From assembly GCA_037445245.1 (NCBI GenBank), contig JBBIKU010000015.1, positions 1 through 24,092 of the forward strand: a stretch of 24,092 bases of DNA, read 5' to 3'. Of this stretch, positions 23,614 to 24,092 are shown in pieces. Under the pieces are notes generated by a model. It was not told the origin of the DNA, did no database searches, and saw only the letters and a list, made by a program, of their open reading frames with translations. The position numbers were made by a program, and so were the translations under genes. How positions within the stretch are numbered: position 1 is the first letter of the stretch; the number at the start of each line of letters is the position of its first letter. The DNA comes from JBBIKU01 sp037445245 (GTDB lineage Bacteria > Chloroflexota > Anaerolineae > Anaerolineales > Anaerolineaceae).

Positions 23614-23907
23614 ATGAGCGAGCATCCAAACACCCCGTCTGAAACTGCCCCAGCCTGGAACACCGATCCCTTCCCCTCGCCCCGCACCATGCCCAAAGGC
23701 TGGGATTTAAGCGAACTGATCGCGGCTGCCAGTCAGCCAGAGAGCAGTGCCAACGGCGCCACGCCGTCGGCAGCAACATCGCCTGAAACCGGCAATGGCT
23801 ACCAGCCGGAAAAATTTTCCAATCCGCGCACCATGCCCAAAGGTTGGGACATGAGCGAGTTGATGCGGCAGGCGCCAACTTCAGCACAATCCAACGATCA
23901 TCAGTAA
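23614..23907 (+). CDS. Unrecognised small protein with duplicated PRTMPKGWD motif, between leuA and leuC
   Basis: This 97-residue protein does not match a family I know. It is hydrophilic, rich in Pro, Ser, Ala and Asn, without a signal peptide or membrane segment, and probably mostly disordered. Two near-identical segments stand out: FPSPRTMPKGWDLSEL (20-35) and FSNPRTMPKGWDMSEL (68-83), exactly 48 residues apart and separated by a low-complexity linker. Each looks like a short linear motif followed by a small helix. AGGAG lies nine bases before the ATG at 23614; a GTG at 23587 is less likely. Its stop codon touches the leuC start, and it lies 27 bases after leuA, so it is firmly inside the operon. 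A role in binding or linking leucine-pathway enzymes is only a guess. Confidence 0.75.
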   Translation: MSEHPNTPSETAPAWNTDPFPSPRTMPKGWDLSELIAAASQPESSANGATPSAATSPETGNGYQPEKFSNPRTMPKGWDMSELMRQAPTSAQSNDHQ

Positions 23908-24092
23908 ATGTCACAGCCATCATCACCGCGCACTCTCTTTCAAAAGATCTGGGATTCACACGTCGTCGTGCAAGAGCCGGGAGCCCCGGCAGTGCTGTAT
24001 ATTGATCTGCACCTGGTGCACGAGGTTACTTCACCGCAGGCATTTGCAGGGCTGAAAGCCCGCAAATTGCGGGTGCGCCGTCCCGACAGGAC
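23908..24092 (+). CDS. leuC: 3-isopropylmalate dehydratase large subunit, N-terminal part, cut by window end
   Basis: The first 61 residues are visible: after MSQPSSPR come TLFQKIWDSHVV, LYIDLHLVHEVTSPQAFAGL and RVRRPDR, the start of LeuC (aconitase-like, [4Fe-4S]). It isomerises isopropylmalate together with LeuD. The ATG follows the stop of the preceding small gene directly (TAAATG) with no ribosome site of its own in between, so translational coupling is likely. The usual D-R-H in this region reads D-L-H. The iron-sulfur cysteines lie beyond the window. Confidence 0.92.
   Translation, partial: MSQPSSPRTLFQKIWDSHVVVQEPGAPAVLYIDLHLVHEVTSPQAFAGLKARKLRVRRPDR

Overview
The window reads as a chromosomal segment of a fairly GC-rich bacterium. 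Gene content and the flavour of the proteins suggest a Chloroflexota (Anaerolineae-like) genome, possibly metagenome-derived. That assignment is an inference from protein resemblance and gene neighbourhood; no rRNA or other marker gene is present.

Region 1 (1-4130) is accessory and decaying. On the minus strand lies a beta-class DNA adenine methyltransferase that needs two frameshift corrections (near 2500 and near 478) and runs off the left edge. Its SAM-binding motif I is split by an intact intein carrying a DUF559/Vsr-like nuclease instead of a LAGLIDADG domain. A double palindromic repeat sits inside the intein, and the methylase target-recognition region is a sharply AT-rich island. Upstream are a small lipoprotein with a cytochrome-c-like domain that lacks an intact CxxCH, then gene debris: an ABC ATPase missing its signature and Walker B region, and a stub resembling the C-terminus of a xanthine-dehydrogenase-type large subunit.

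Region 2 (4134-15072) is a self-contained phosphotransferase and amino-sugar module. A minus-strand operon runs DeoR-type regulator, AgaS-like SIS protein, EIIA, EIIB, EIIC (ascorbate/UlaA type), nagA, a second SIS protein and kbaZ. A LacD-type aldolase is divergent from the regulator, and HPr (minus) and Enzyme I (plus) follow. Together they would import and phosphorylate a sugar, deacetylate and deaminate it, and cleave the resulting tagatose or ketose bisphosphate to triose phosphates. A near-consensus promoter with paired direct repeats precedes the regulator gene.

Region 3 (15073-16798) holds a DegV-family fatty-acid-binding protein with a perfect inverted repeat upstream, then a leader region. 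That leader has a consensus-like promoter, a 37-codon leader peptide packed with Ile, Leu and Val codons and resembling E. coli IlvL, RNA hairpins and an intrinsic terminator. This is a textbook layout for transcription attenuation.

Region 4 (16799-24092) is the branched-chain amino acid operon on the plus strand: ilvD, ilvB (with an apparent 8-nt deletion frameshift near its N-terminus), ilvN, ilvC (a fungal Ilv5-like KARI), leuA, an unrecognised 97-residue protein with a duplicated PRTMPKGWD motif, and the beginning of leuC, which is cut by the window end. The ilv genes make the common precursors of valine and isoleucine, and leuA/leuC divert 2-ketoisovalerate towards leucine, so attenuation by Ile/Leu/Val codons fits the whole operon.
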